Assembly (NCBI GenBank): GCA_035570595.1
Contig: DATMLF010000147.1
Span: 1-64,000, forward strand
Direction of reading: 5' to 3'
DNA: 64,000 bases
Source: AP-15 sp035570595
Lineage (GTDB): Bacteria; Pseudomonadota; Alphaproteobacteria; ATCC43930; CGMCC-115725
The notes beneath the pieces are model-generated. The model saw only the letters and a program-made list of their open reading frames with translations. It ran no database searches and was not told the origin of the DNA. Position numbers and translations under genes: made by a program. Each line of letters opens with the position of its first letter. The stretch's first letter is position 1. Below, one piece after another: positions 9,047 through 17,735 of this stretch.

Positions 9047-9706
9047 TCAACATTCATCGCCCGCCCAAGCCTCCCGGCCCTCCTTGACCAGCAGCCAGAC
9101 GACGGCCAGCGAAACCATCGAATCAATCCACCACGCCCCGAGCGCGAGTTGGCCCACGAGCCCAATTACGACCACAAAGGAGAGCCAGCCGCACGCGATC
9201 GATTCTACGGCGTCAGTGCGCAACGCTCGGCTGTCGAGCTCGTGAGCGAGGCGCAGCTTGCGCCGGGACAAGAGCCACATGATCGGCATCGCCGCGATGC
9301 CAACAACCAGCCCCGGCCACGCGAACATCGCGGTTTGCCGCATCCACATCCTCCATCCGGCCGCCGCCACGACATAAGCAGCGAGCGCCATCAGGAGCAC
9401 GGCGCCGATGCGGCTTGCCGAGCGCTCGGCGGATTCGGCCAAAGACCGGCCTCGTCGCAACTCGATGACGAGACGCCAGATCAGCACGCCCGCCGAGACC
9501 AACTCGATCAGGCTGTCGATCCCGAACGCGAGCAGCGCGATCGAGCGCGCGGCGATCCCGGAATTTATCGCCACGCCGGCCTCGACGGCCATCCACCCGA
9601 CGGCAAGGTATTCCAGGCGAAACGCCTCCCGCACGAGCGAGGCGCGCCGGTCGACCGAGGTTGCCTCTGCCAATTTTTGGCCTTTTTGGCTACTTCCTAT
9701 GATCAC
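9047..9706 (-). CDS. Cation diffusion facilitator-like transporter (short)
   Basis: A 219-residue membrane protein with about six hydrophobic segments. Two Asp-bearing motifs sit where CDF transporters bind metal: FGIDSLIELVSAG in TM2 and LRTDAVESIACG in TM5. It lacks the cytoplasmic C-terminal domain of typical 300-residue CDF proteins, so it belongs to the short form. The family exports Zn2+, Co2+ or Fe2+ in exchange for protons. It is divergent from the ABC permease pair. Confidence 0.82.
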   Translation of the reverse strand: MIIGSSQKGQKLAEATSVDRRASLVREAFRLEYLAVGWMAVEAGVAINSGIAARSIALLAFGIDSLIELVSAGVLIWRLVIELRRGRSLAESAERSASRIGAVLLMALAAYVVAAAGWRMWMRQTAMFAWPGLVVGIAAMPIMWLLSRRKLRLAHELDSRALRTDAVESIACGWLSFVVVIGLVGQLALGAWWIDSMVSLAVVWLLVKEGREAWAGDEC

Positions 9707-9823
9707 CGTGGATCTATGTAGGCGACGGGGCGGGGATATCGCCGCAAGGTGGCGGGTCGAGCTTCGGTTTGGCGCCGTCGGGTACCGCGGCCCGGCGAGC
9801 GGCGCGACCTCGGGAGGCCGGAG

Positions 9824-10738
9824 ATGAGCGGCACCCAGGTGGTCGCAACAGGAGGGGCGGTTCCGTTCGGTCGAGGCCGGCCGTCCAAGCGCCGCCGCCT
9901 GTACGGCTCGGATTTCATCTGGTCGATCGCCTTTCTCGTCCCCTATGCGGCGGTGTTCGCCGCCTTTGTCATCTATCCGATCGGCTACGGCCTGTGGATG
10001 GGCAGCAATCCGTCGCTTTACGCCGAGCTCTTCGCCGATCCACGCTACACCACGGCGGCGATCAATACTCTGCTGTTCCTTGCTTTGGCGGTAAACGCAC
10101 AGATGCTGGGCGCCCTGTTGCTGTCCGGCTTTTTCATGCGCCCCCGGCGATGGATCAAGGCGCTCTTGGTTATTTATATCCTGCCGTGGGCATTGCCCGC
10201 GGTTCCGGCCTTTCTTTCATTCCATTGGATGTTGGTGGCCGACCGGCAGGGTTTGCTCGACGGTCTGTTGTCGGTGCTCTTCGGAGTCGAAGGACCGGAC
10301 TGGTTCGCTCAAGGTTGGCTCGCGCTCGCCTGTGACATCGTCTCATATATCTGGAAATGGATGCCGCTGTGGACGTTGATCCTGCTCGGCGGCCGGATGG
10401 CGATCCCGCCAGATCTTTACGAAGCGGCTGAGATGGACGGCGCCTCGCCCTACCGCCGGTTCGTTCACGTCACCGTGCCGCTGCTCGCCAACCTTTACTT
10501 GATCAGCACGGTGATCTCGACGATCTGGGCATTTGGCGACTATGCCCCGGTGTTGTTCGTCTCGGGCGGGGCACCGGCGTTCTCGTCGAACGTGCTCTCG
10601 ACGCTCGGGTTTCGCTATGCGCTCGACTTTGCCGACCCGCAGCTTGCGGTCGCGGCGGGTCTGTCGGGTCTTCCACTCCTGATCCCGCTCGTCGTGTTGC
10701 TGATGCGCCGGCTGAGCACCGCGGAGGTGCAGCTGTGA
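9824..10738 (+). CDS. ABC transporter permease, sugar type (MalF-like)
   Basis: A 304-residue inner-membrane permease with about six TM helices. The EAA loop reads YEAAEMDGASPYRRFVHVTVP, the docking site for the ABC ATPase in carbohydrate uptake (CUT1) importers. The ATG at 9824 follows GGAGG; an upstream in-frame extension to 9749 lacks a ribosome site. The stop overlaps the next permease start by 4 bp (GTGA), so the two form an obligate pair. No substrate-binding protein or ATPase gene lies beside them. Confidence 0.9.
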   Translation: MSGTQVVATGGAVPFGRGRPSKRRRLYGSDFIWSIAFLVPYAAVFAAFVIYPIGYGLWMGSNPSLYAELFADPRYTTAAINTLLFLALAVNAQMLGALLLSGFFMRPRRWIKALLVIYILPWALPAVPAFLSFHWMLVADRQGLLDGLLSVLFGVEGPDWFAQGWLALACDIVSYIWKWMPLWTLILLGGRMAIPPDLYEAAEMDGASPYRRFVHVTVPLLANLYLISTVISTIWAFGDYAPVLFVSGGAPAFSSNVLSTLGFRYALDFADPQLAVAAGLSGLPLLIPLVVLLMRRLSTAEVQL

Positions 10739-11625
10739 GCGCCGCGCCGCCCTTGAAGCGGCGGGCGCGCCGGCCGAATTACCGGCTGCGGCGGGTTCTC
10801 GTCGAAGCAGCCTCGGCGGCGCTCGGGGCGGTCGTCGTCGTCTGGTCGCTGATCCCGGTGTACAACATGTTTCTGGTCGCGCTCGACCCGACCGGCCACA
10901 ACGAATTCACCGGCGAAATCTGGCCGCTGCACCCGACTCTCGACAGCTTTGTCGCATTGTGGACCGAGGGCGCCGACGACGTCGAGCATATCTGGAGCCA
11001 GTTCGGCAACAGCATCTACATCGGGATCATGGTAATGGCGCTGACCGTCGTGATCGGCTCGCTCGCCAGTTTCGCGGTCGGCCGGATGCGCCTCGCCCAG
11101 GATTGGGCGCTCACCAACACGGCGCTTGTGACTTATGTGATCCCGTCGTCGACCCTGATCATCCCGTTCTTTCGAGTGATGCACATCTATCGGCTGTTGG
11201 ACAATCCGTGGGCGGTCATCGCTGCGGAAGTGACGTTTGCGACCCCCTACGCCATCCTCGTCCTGCTGCAATATGCGAAATTGATCCCGGTCGAGCTCGA
11301 CGAAGCGGCCCGGATCGATGGAGCATCGGTGGCCCAGGTCTATCTCCGTATTTATCTGCCGCTAATCGCCCCGGCGCTCGCCGCAGTCGGAAGTTTCGCG
11401 ATACTGTTATCCTGGAACGATTACTTTTATCAATACATGTTGCTGATGTCGGAAAAGCACACGACAGTGGCCGTGGCGCTGGAGCAGTTCTTCGACGACG
11501 ACGACGCGCCCTGGAACTACATGATGGCGATCGCGATCGTTTACTCGCTGCCGCCGATCGCGATTTTCTACGCGCTTCGCCGGTATATAGCAGCCGGTCT
11601 GACGAAGGGCGGCGTCACGGGCTAA
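10735..11625 (+). CDS. ABC transporter permease, sugar type (MalG-like)
   Basis: A 296-residue partner permease with six predicted TM helices, starting at a GTG that overlaps the stop of the previous gene. Its EAA loop is DEAARIDGASVAQVYLRIYLP. LSWNDYFYQYML is the conserved region of MalG-type subunits. Together with the preceding gene it would form the heterodimeric channel of a carbohydrate importer. The missing ATPase may be a shared MsmK/UgpC-like protein encoded elsewhere. Confidence 0.9.
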   Translation: MSAAPPLKRRARRPNYRLRRVLVEAASAALGAVVVVWSLIPVYNMFLVALDPTGHNEFTGEIWPLHPTLDSFVALWTEGADDVEHIWSQFGNSIYIGIMVMALTVVIGSLASFAVGRMRLAQDWALTNTALVTYVIPSSTLIIPFFRVMHIYRLLDNPWAVIAAEVTFATPYAILVLLQYAKLIPVELDEAARIDGASVAQVYLRIYLPLIAPALAAVGSFAILLSWNDYFYQYMLLMSEKHTTVAVALEQFFDDDDAPWNYMMAIAIVYSLPPIAIFYALRRYIAAGLTKGGVTG

Positions 11626-11655
11626 ACGCTGCCATTCGCCGGGCCGCACCGCGCC

Positions 11656-12864
11656 TCAGCGGAACATGCGGCCTTCCGGCGGCAGGCCGAGCAGGATCTG
11701 GCCGACGGTCTCGAAATGCACCGGGCGGCCCTGGCCCTGCTGGCTGCCGGCGTGCATGTCGCGCAGCCGTCGCTCGAACGGGTTCTCGTTGAAGATCGCG
11801 GTGGCGCCGGCGGCGCTGTAGACCTGGGCGACGACCTCCCGCGACTGCTGAATCGCCCAGGTCGAGGCGAGCCTCAGGCGCGCGTGCTGGTCGGGGCGGA
11901 ACTCGCCGTTGCGTTGGGCCTCGTCCCACATCTCTTCGAGCGTCTGGTGGATAAAGGCGCGGCACGAGCGCAGCCGGGCCTCGCATTGCGCGACTTGCGA
12001 CTGGATCACGTTGTTGTTGCGCAATGGGTTGCGCGCCCCGCGCGGGATCTTGTCGCGCGCCAGCACGATAAACGACTCGAGCGCGCCGCGGGCGATGCCC
12101 AGGGACACGTTCGAAAAGCCCATCGCATAGACCATGCCGCTGGTGAACTTGTAGAGGGTGCCCGGCTCGCGCCGCTCGGCGGCGTTGTCGCGCCCGCAGG
12201 TGTAGCGTTGCGGCACAAACAAATCCTCGACCGCGTAGCTGTCGCTGCCGGTGCCGCGCAGCCCGATCACCTGCCAGTTATCGATGATTTTGGCGCTGGT
12301 TTTCGGGAACAGCACGGTGCGCACGGCGGGCCGGCCGTTCGGGTTCATTCGCGGCGTGCCGTCCTGCTCGACGATCGGCACATGGGCGCCAAGCCAGGTC
12401 GCGTGCCGGCTGCCGGTGGCAAAGCCCCAGCGGCCGGTCACCCGGAGGCCGCCTTCGACCGCGACCCCCCGGCCGGCGCCGGGCAGGTCCGGCCCCCAGG
12501 CGAGAATGCCCTGTCGCGGCCCGAAAATCTCGCGCGCAATCACCGGGTCGAGGTAGGGTGCGGTCATCGAGCAGCCGGAATTCTGGCCGAGCGACCACGC
12601 CGTCGACGGTTCCGCCTTGGCGATCTCCTCGAGCACCTGGACATAGGTCAGCGGGTGCAACTCGGCGCCGCCCAGCGAGCGCGGGATCAGCAATTTGAAA
12701 AAACCGCCTTCGATCAGCGCCTCGACGACGCGCGGCGGCAGTTGGCGGTGCTCCTCGATCTCGTCGGCGGCGTCCTCGAGCAGCGGCTTCAGCGCCCGCG
12801 CTCGTTCGATGTAATCGGCCCCGCGCGTCTCGGGCCGAGCCAAATCGAGGTCAATCGACGCCAT
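11656..12864 (-). CDS. Acyl-CoA dehydrogenase-fold flavoprotein (HsaA/DszC-like monooxygenase group)
   Basis: A 402-residue protein with the acyl-CoA dehydrogenase fold. Blocks include FFKLLIPRSLGGAELHP, VTGRWGFATGSRHA, IGLRGTGSDSYAVEDLFVP, and SAAGATAIFNENPFER near the C-terminus. This pattern fits the two-component flavin hydroxylase branch (HsaA, DszC, TftD-like) more than true acyl-CoA dehydrogenases; I do not see the catalytic Glu region of the latter. Such enzymes use FMNH2/FADH2 from a separate reductase, which is not adjacent. The ATG at 12864 is preceded by AAGGGAG; the longer upstream frame is rejected. Confidence 0.85.
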   Translation of the reverse strand: MASIDLDLARPETRGADYIERARALKPLLEDAADEIEEHRQLPPRVVEALIEGGFFKLLIPRSLGGAELHPLTYVQVLEEIAKAEPSTAWSLGQNSGCSMTAPYLDPVIAREIFGPRQGILAWGPDLPGAGRGVAVEGGLRVTGRWGFATGSRHATWLGAHVPIVEQDGTPRMNPNGRPAVRTVLFPKTSAKIIDNWQVIGLRGTGSDSYAVEDLFVPQRYTCGRDNAAERREPGTLYKFTSGMVYAMGFSNVSLGIARGALESFIVLARDKIPRGARNPLRNNNVIQSQVAQCEARLRSCRAFIHQTLEEMWDEAQRNGEFRPDQHARLRLASTWAIQQSREVVAQVYSAAGATAIFNENPFERRLRDMHAGSQQGQGRPVHFETVGQILLGLPPEGRMFR

Positions 12865-13014
12865 CTTGTTCTCCCTTTGCCGACACGGCGACGCCCGCCG
12901 GCGCTGTCCTGCTGGGCCGGTGCTATCCTTGGGCAAGATACCATCGCATGAAGGGGGCCAGCGACGATTTCCGCGCAACCCGCCCCCGCCCACTGGGCGC
13001 GAACCGGCGGGGCT

Positions 13015-14310
13015 TCAGCCGCGGGCCGCGAGCGGCAGCCACCAGCGCCGCGTCAGCAGCATCGCCGCGAGCCCCGCGCCTCCGGTCGCGGCGACCGCCC
13101 ACGACGCGCCGATCAGCCCGGCCAGCAGCCCGATCTGAATAAAGCCGACCATGCCGACGCCGATGCACACCGACAAGACGCCATAGACCCGGCTGCGCAT
13201 CTCGGCCGGCGCCGCCAGATAGACCAGGGTTGCCTGCATGATGCTGAAACAGGCGTTGGCGACGCCCGTCGCCAGCAGCACCGATCCGGCAATCACCGGA
13301 TACGGCACCAGCGCAAAGATCGGCACCAGGCTCAGATAAAGCACGACGCCGCCGAGATAGATGCGGGAAAACCAGGGCGGCCGCGCCAGGAACACGATGG
13401 CGACCGCGCCGCAAAACGCCCCGATCCCGGTCATGCTCGATAAAATGCCGACACCGACGGCGCCCAGCCCCAGCCGATCCTGGCCGATCACCGGGATCAT
13501 GCTGGTCGACGGCCAGGCGAACACGTTGGAGATCACGGTGACGACCAGGGTCGCGATGAGCCGCGAATCGCGGCGCACCAGCGCAAGACCCTCGATGATC
13601 CGCGCCAGCACGCTGCCGGAACCGACCGGCAGGGCGGCGTTGCGGTGACGCACGCGGAAGGCTGCGGTGAGGGCCACGAGATAGCACACGACGCTGACGC
13701 AAAACACCCCGCCAATGCCGAACGACGACAGCAGCACGCCGCCGAGCGCGGGGCCGACGATCTGGCTCGCATTGTTGGCGCCGACATCGATCGACATGGC
13801 GCTGCTCATGCGCTCGGGGCCGACCGCGTCGCCGATCATCGTGCGCCGCACCGGGTTGTCGGTGGTCCAGCCGATGCCGTTGCAAAAGGCGGCGACCGCC
13901 AGATGCCAGATGGCGAGATTGCCCGTCCAGGCCAGGACCGCGAGGGTCAGCGAGGTCAGACCCATCGACAGCACGACGAAGATCAGCGCGGTGCGTCGCT
14001 CGAAACGCTCGGCGAGCGCGCCGATCACCGCGCCGAATAGCGCCATCGGCAGCATCCGCAACATCGTCAGCGCCGCGACGACAAACGGCGAATGGGTGTG
14101 CTGGTAGGCAAACACCGCGACGGCCAGCATCTCGAGCCAGCGCACCCCGAAGACCACCAGGCCGACGACCCACAGCCGCCAGAAATCGGGGGCGTCGATC
14201 AGCCACGCGCCGGGGTGCGGACGCGCGAGCGCCGGGCTCGCGGCATAGCCCCTCGCGGCGAGGCCGGGCAGAGCCCGGCATGCCCGCGGCCAGCGCACGA
14301 TGCCGCTCAT
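13015..14310 (-). CDS. MFS transporter (MFS_3/enterobactin-exporter-like)
   Basis: A 431-residue major facilitator with about 12 hydrophobic segments. The loop 2-3 signature is modified (GALAERFERRTALIF), and TTDNPVRRTMIGD plus GPALGGVLLSSFG are typical of the EntS-like MFS_3 group. The first about 35 residues are Arg/Ala-rich and cytoplasmic; the start may be further in. It lies divergent from the CYTH-CHAD gene across a short region that contains a perfect 9 bp inverted repeat. Substrate unknown. Confidence 0.85.
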   Translation of the reverse strand: MSGIVRWPRACRALPGLAARGYAASPALARPHPGAWLIDAPDFWRLWVVGLVVFGVRWLEMLAVAVFAYQHTHSPFVVAALTMLRMLPMALFGAVIGALAERFERRTALIFVVLSMGLTSLTLAVLAWTGNLAIWHLAVAAFCNGIGWTTDNPVRRTMIGDAVGPERMSSAMSIDVGANNASQIVGPALGGVLLSSFGIGGVFCVSVVCYLVALTAAFRVRHRNAALPVGSGSVLARIIEGLALVRRDSRLIATLVVTVISNVFAWPSTSMIPVIGQDRLGLGAVGVGILSSMTGIGAFCGAVAIVFLARPPWFSRIYLGGVVLYLSLVPIFALVPYPVIAGSVLLATGVANACFSIMQATLVYLAAPAEMRSRVYGVLSVCIGVGMVGFIQIGLLAGLIGASWAVAATGGAGLAAMLLTRRWWLPLAARG

Positions 14311-14425
14311 TGACGCCCTCCGACCCGTTTCCGTCCCATCGCGGCGAAACCTGCTTGCCTATCGCCGCGACATCGCCATGTTGCGTGATCGGCTGTCCGA
14401 TGCCGGCTTGCCGCAGGCTTATCAG

Positions 14426-14448
14426 AGAATCGCCGGTTGGGCGATTCT
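14426..14448. repeat. Perfect 9-bp inverted repeat in a divergent promoter region
   Basis: Arms AGAATCGCC and GGCGATTCT are separated by 5 bp. The element lies between the divergent MFS gene (start 14310) and the CYTH-CHAD gene. No T-run follows on either strand and no gene ends here, so a terminator is unlikely. A regulator operator or RNA hairpin in the leader is more plausible. Confidence 0.6.
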
Positions 14449-14520
14449 TAGGCAGTGGGTCCGGCGGGGGAAGTCGCCGCCGCACCGCCGTTTCTGGCGT
14501 GGGCGCCAATCCGCTCGGCG

Positions 14521-16116
14521 GTGCGTTTACTCGGCGGGGCGTTTACATTCTCCGATCCTGCGATCCTCGGGGAGGTTCCGATTTCGCTCGAGGTTGAACT
14601 GAAGCTGACCGTCGATCCCGCGGATTTGCCCAAGCTGAGGGAGGCGCTCGGGGTGCTGGCCCCCGGTTCGGCGACGACCGCGCGCACCCTCGTCTCGACC
14701 TATTTCGAGACCCCGGACCGTAAGCTGCGGCGGGCCGGGTCGATCCTGCGCGTGCGCGAGCAAGACGGGCACTTTATCCAGACTCTCAAGACGGAGGATC
14801 CCGAGGGCGCGAATCTGCTGGCGCGCGGCGAGTGGGAAGACCCGGTCGCCGACAACTGGCCGGACCCGCAGGCGGCGCAGAGCGGCCCGCATCTGCCCGA
14901 CGGCGCCGCCGACGGCCTGCGCGCGCTGTTCGTGACCGAGGTCGACCGCCTGACCGTCGATGTCGAGCCGCTACCGGGGACGCTGATCGAAGCGGCGATC
15001 GACCGGGGTCAAGTGCGCGCGGTCGACAACGGCCGCAACTGGACGTTGAGCGAACTCGAGCTCGAGCTCAAGGAAGGCGACCCGGCCGCGCTCTACGACG
15101 TGGCGCTCGCCTTGCTCGAAACCGTCCCGCTGCGGGTCGATCTGCGCAGCAAGTCGGAGCGCGGCTACCGGCTCGCCGATGGGGACGATGCGGAACCGGC
15201 GGCGGTCTCGGCCGGGCCTGTCGCGCTCGGCCCGGACATGACGGTCGAAGAGGCGCTGCAGCGCGTCGGGCGGGCCTGCCTCGGGCATTTGTTGCGCAAC
15301 GAGCCGGCGGCGCTTGCCGGCGGGGTCGAGGGCGTCCACCAGATGCGGGTGGCGATGCGCCGGCTGGGCTCCATGCTCTCTGCCGTCAAAAAGCTGCTGC
15401 CCGAGGCCGAGCGGCGCTGGGTTGCCGACGAAATCAGGGTGCTGACCGAGGCGCTTGGCCCGGCGCGCAATCTCGATGTCTTTGCGACCGAGCTGTTGCC
15501 GCCGGCGCGGTCCGAGGCTCCCGACCAGCCGGGCTGGGACGAGTTGGCGGCGGCGGCTGCTCGCGCCCGCGACGCGGCCCACCGCCGCGTCGCCGACGAG
15601 ATCCGCTCGCCGCGACACGCCGCGACGATCTTGCGCCTGTTGCGCTGGTTCGAGGGGCGCGGGTGGCAGGGGCGGGCCGGCGACGCGGAAGGGGCGCTCG
15701 GCGTCGCGATCGGCGCGGTGGCGCCTGGCGTGCTCGACCGCCACCGGCGCTCGATGCGCAAGCGCAGCCGGCATTTTCGGCGGCTGCCGGCGCGCGGCCG
15801 CCATCGCGCGCGCATCGCCGTCAAAAAGCTGCGTTACGCGATCGAGCTGCTCGACAGCCTTTACGACAAGCGCGACGCCCGGCCGTTTGTCAACCGGCTG
15901 AAACGGGTGCAGGATGAGCTCGGCCGCGCCAACGACGTGCGCGTCGCCTACGGCCTCGTCATCGAGCTTGGCCGCTCGGAGACGCGCGCCGAGCCGTTCG
16001 CGGACGCGGCGGCTCAGTTGCTCGGCCGGCACGAGCGAGCGCTCGCGAAATCCGAAAAAAAGCTGCGTCGGCAGCTGCGGGAGCTGAACCGGGCGCGGCC
16101 GTTTTGGCACGGATGA
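14521..16116 (+). CDS. CYTH-CHAD domain protein (inorganic triphosphatase-like)
   Basis: The N-terminal CYTH domain begins with the E-x-E-x-K signature (SLEVELKL) and continues with VSTYFETPDRKLRRAGSILR and ELELELKEGD, which line the triphosphate tunnel. The C-terminal CHAD domain (about 240-510) is helical and His/Arg/Lys-rich (GVHQMRVAMRRLGSML, RARIAVKKLRYAIELLD), a fold that binds polyphosphate. Such fusions hydrolyse inorganic triphosphate or act on polyphosphate granules. The start is uncertain: GTG 14521 is given here, GTG 14455 is also in frame, but the best ribosome site (GGGGAGG, 14569-14575) precedes an in-frame ATT at 14581 immediately before SLEVELKL. Confidence 0.9.
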   Translation: MRLLGGAFTFSDPAILGEVPISLEVELKLTVDPADLPKLREALGVLAPGSATTARTLVSTYFETPDRKLRRAGSILRVREQDGHFIQTLKTEDPEGANLLARGEWEDPVADNWPDPQAAQSGPHLPDGAADGLRALFVTEVDRLTVDVEPLPGTLIEAAIDRGQVRAVDNGRNWTLSELELELKEGDPAALYDVALALLETVPLRVDLRSKSERGYRLADGDDAEPAAVSAGPVALGPDMTVEEALQRVGRACLGHLLRNEPAALAGGVEGVHQMRVAMRRLGSMLSAVKKLLPEAERRWVADEIRVLTEALGPARNLDVFATELLPPARSEAPDQPGWDELAAAAARARDAAHRRVADEIRSPRHAATILRLLRWFEGRGWQGRAGDAEGALGVAIGAVAPGVLDRHRRSMRKRSRHFRRLPARGRHRARIAVKKLRYAIELLDSLYDKRDARPFVNRLKRVQDELGRANDVRVAYGLVIELGRSETRAEPFADAAAQLLGRHERALAKSEKKLRRQLRELNRARPFWHG

Positions 16117-16163
16117 GGCCGGATGCGGCGGCAGCGCGCGGCGCAGACCTCGCCGGCCGAACC

Positions 16164-16823
16164 TCAGTCGGCGGCGGCCCTGGCCGGGACTGGGCAGCTC
16201 ACCCCAGTGCCGCCGAGCCCGCAGTATCCGCGCGGGTTCTTTGCGAGATATTGCTGGTGATACTCCTCGGCGAAATAAAACGGCGGGGCGTCCGCGATTT
16301 CGGTCGTGATCGCGCCGAAGCGCGCGCCTTCAAGAGCCGGCTGGTACGCGCCGCGCGAAGCGTCGGCAGCGCGCCGCTGCTCGGGTGAAAATGTGTAGAT
16401 CGCGGAGCGGTACTGGGTGCCCCAGTCGTTGCCTTGGCGCATCCCCTGGGTCGGGTCGTGACTCTCCCAGAACAGCTTCAGCAAAGCCTCGTAGCTGACC
16501 GCCGTCGGGTCGTAGACGACGAGAACCGCCTCGGTGTGGCCGGTGCGCCCGCTGCACACCTCTTCGTAGGTCGGGTTCGGGGTCGAGCCGCCGGCGTAGC
16601 CGACGGCGGTCACCCACACGCCCGGCATCTGCCAAAAGATACGCTCGGCGCCCCAGAAGCAGCCGAGTGCAAACAGCGCCTTCTCAAACCCGGCGGGATA
16701 AGGGCGGGCAAGCGCATGGCCGTTGACGAAATGCCGCTCCGGCACCTTGATCGCCGCGGCGCGTCCGGGCAGGCAATCCTCGGGCCGCGGAACGGCCAGC
16801 TTGTCACGCATCGACGGCCACAT
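16164..16823 (-). CDS. msrA: Peptide-methionine (S)-S-oxide reductase MsrA
   Basis: A 219-residue MsrA. The active-site motif is GCFWGAERIFWQ, with the catalytic Cys near residue 55. Other family blocks are VGYAGG, YEEVCSGRTGHTEAV, QGNDWGTQYRSAIYT and HQQYLAKNP. Resolving Cys candidates sit near the C-terminus in GYCGLGGTGVSCP. It repairs methionine-S-sulfoxide in oxidised proteins using thioredoxin. It is convergent with the CYTH-CHAD gene and divergent from the cytochrome c gene. Confidence 0.95.
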   Translation of the reverse strand: MWPSMRDKLAVPRPEDCLPGRAAAIKVPERHFVNGHALARPYPAGFEKALFALGCFWGAERIFWQMPGVWVTAVGYAGGSTPNPTYEEVCSGRTGHTEAVLVVYDPTAVSYEALLKLFWESHDPTQGMRQGNDWGTQYRSAIYTFSPEQRRAADASRGAYQPALEGARFGAITTEIADAPPFYFAEEYHQQYLAKNPRGYCGLGGTGVSCPVPARAAAD

Positions 16824-17057
16824 GGCGGCCCCCTTCTATTAGAAATCCGCCGGCATTGGCGGATCATGCCTCGATGTAGGCAGGATCGCCGGCCCGGCCA
16901 AGGGCGTGCGCCGCCGCCATGCCGGGGGATTGCGCCAGGTCGGCAATCGGCCGGCGGCGCCGAAGTCGCCGAGCCGGTTGCGCGGGACCCGATTGGGTTA
17001 TGATTTGGGCTCCGCCATGACTCGGCAAACGGCCGGCGGGAAATTCGCGGCGGCGGC

Positions 17058-17099
17058 GCAGCACGGGGACTTGAGACGCGGCAGCACGGGGACTTGAGA
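17058..17099 (+). repeat. Direct repeat of 19 bp, 23-bp period, at a start codon
   Basis: The 19-mer GCAGCACGGGGACTTGAGA occurs at 17058-17076 and again at 17081-17099. The second copy supplies the first base of the cytochrome c start ATG. It looks like a recent local duplication that places two copies of the ribosome-binding region in the leader. Confidence 0.75.
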
Positions 17100-17620
17100 T
17101 GGTAAGGGGATTTGTAGTCGGCGTGGTGGTCGCCATCGTGGTAGCGCTCGTCGTCGCCTATCTCGTGGTGACCAACGGCGTCATCCCGGCCAACGCCGAC
17201 GGCAAGCCGCTTCCGCTCGAAAGCTGGGCGGCCAAGGCCTCGCTGGGGGCGACCCTCGCGCGCGAGGCGCCCAAGGGTGCAAACCCGGTCACGCTGAGCG
17301 ACGCAAACCTGGTCGTCGGCATCGGCCTTTTCGGCAAGCATTGCGCGATTTGCCACGGCACGGCGAAAGGCGACGCCTCGGCCACCGCGCTCGCCAAGGG
17401 GCTCTACCCGCGGCCGCCGCAACTGGCGACAGATGGCGTGGAGGACGACCCCGAGGGATATTCCTTCTGGAAAATCAAGCACGGGATTCGCTGGACCGCG
17501 ATGCCGTCGTGGGGCGACGCGCTGAGCGACCAGCAGATCTGGACCCTCGCACTTTTTTTGAAGCACATGGACAAATTGCCGCCGGCCGCCGCACAAGCTT
17601 GGCAGCAAGTCACGAATTGA
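17099..17620 (+). CDS. Membrane-anchored monoheme cytochrome c
   Basis: A 173-residue protein. One N-terminal hydrophobic segment (about 4-25) acts as an uncleaved anchor or signal. The heme c site is CAICH in GKHCAICHGTAKGD. A probable axial Met lies in RWTAMPSWGDALSDQQIW. The fold looks like class I cytochrome c with the YSFWKIKHGI and LALFLKHMDKLPP helices usual for this periplasmic group. The electron partner is not adjacent. The start ATG is created by the end of a 19 bp direct repeat. Confidence 0.9.
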   Translation: MVRGFVVGVVVAIVVALVVAYLVVTNGVIPANADGKPLPLESWAAKASLGATLAREAPKGANPVTLSDANLVVGIGLFGKHCAICHGTAKGDASATALAKGLYPRPPQLATDGVEDDPEGYSFWKIKHGIRWTAMPSWGDALSDQQIWTLALFLKHMDKLPPAAAQAWQQVTN

Positions 17621-17735
17621 GATGCCGGCGCGCCGCCGCCCGCCATCCTTGACCGAACGACCGCGACGCTGTTGTCAGGCACAGGCCGACGCGGTATTAG
17701 AGCGCGGCGAGCCAAGGCCGAAGGGGGCGGTTATC

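Noticed and set aside
14448..14687. Terminator at the MFS/CYTH-CHAD junction
   Set aside because: The hairpin has no T-run and no gene ends here.
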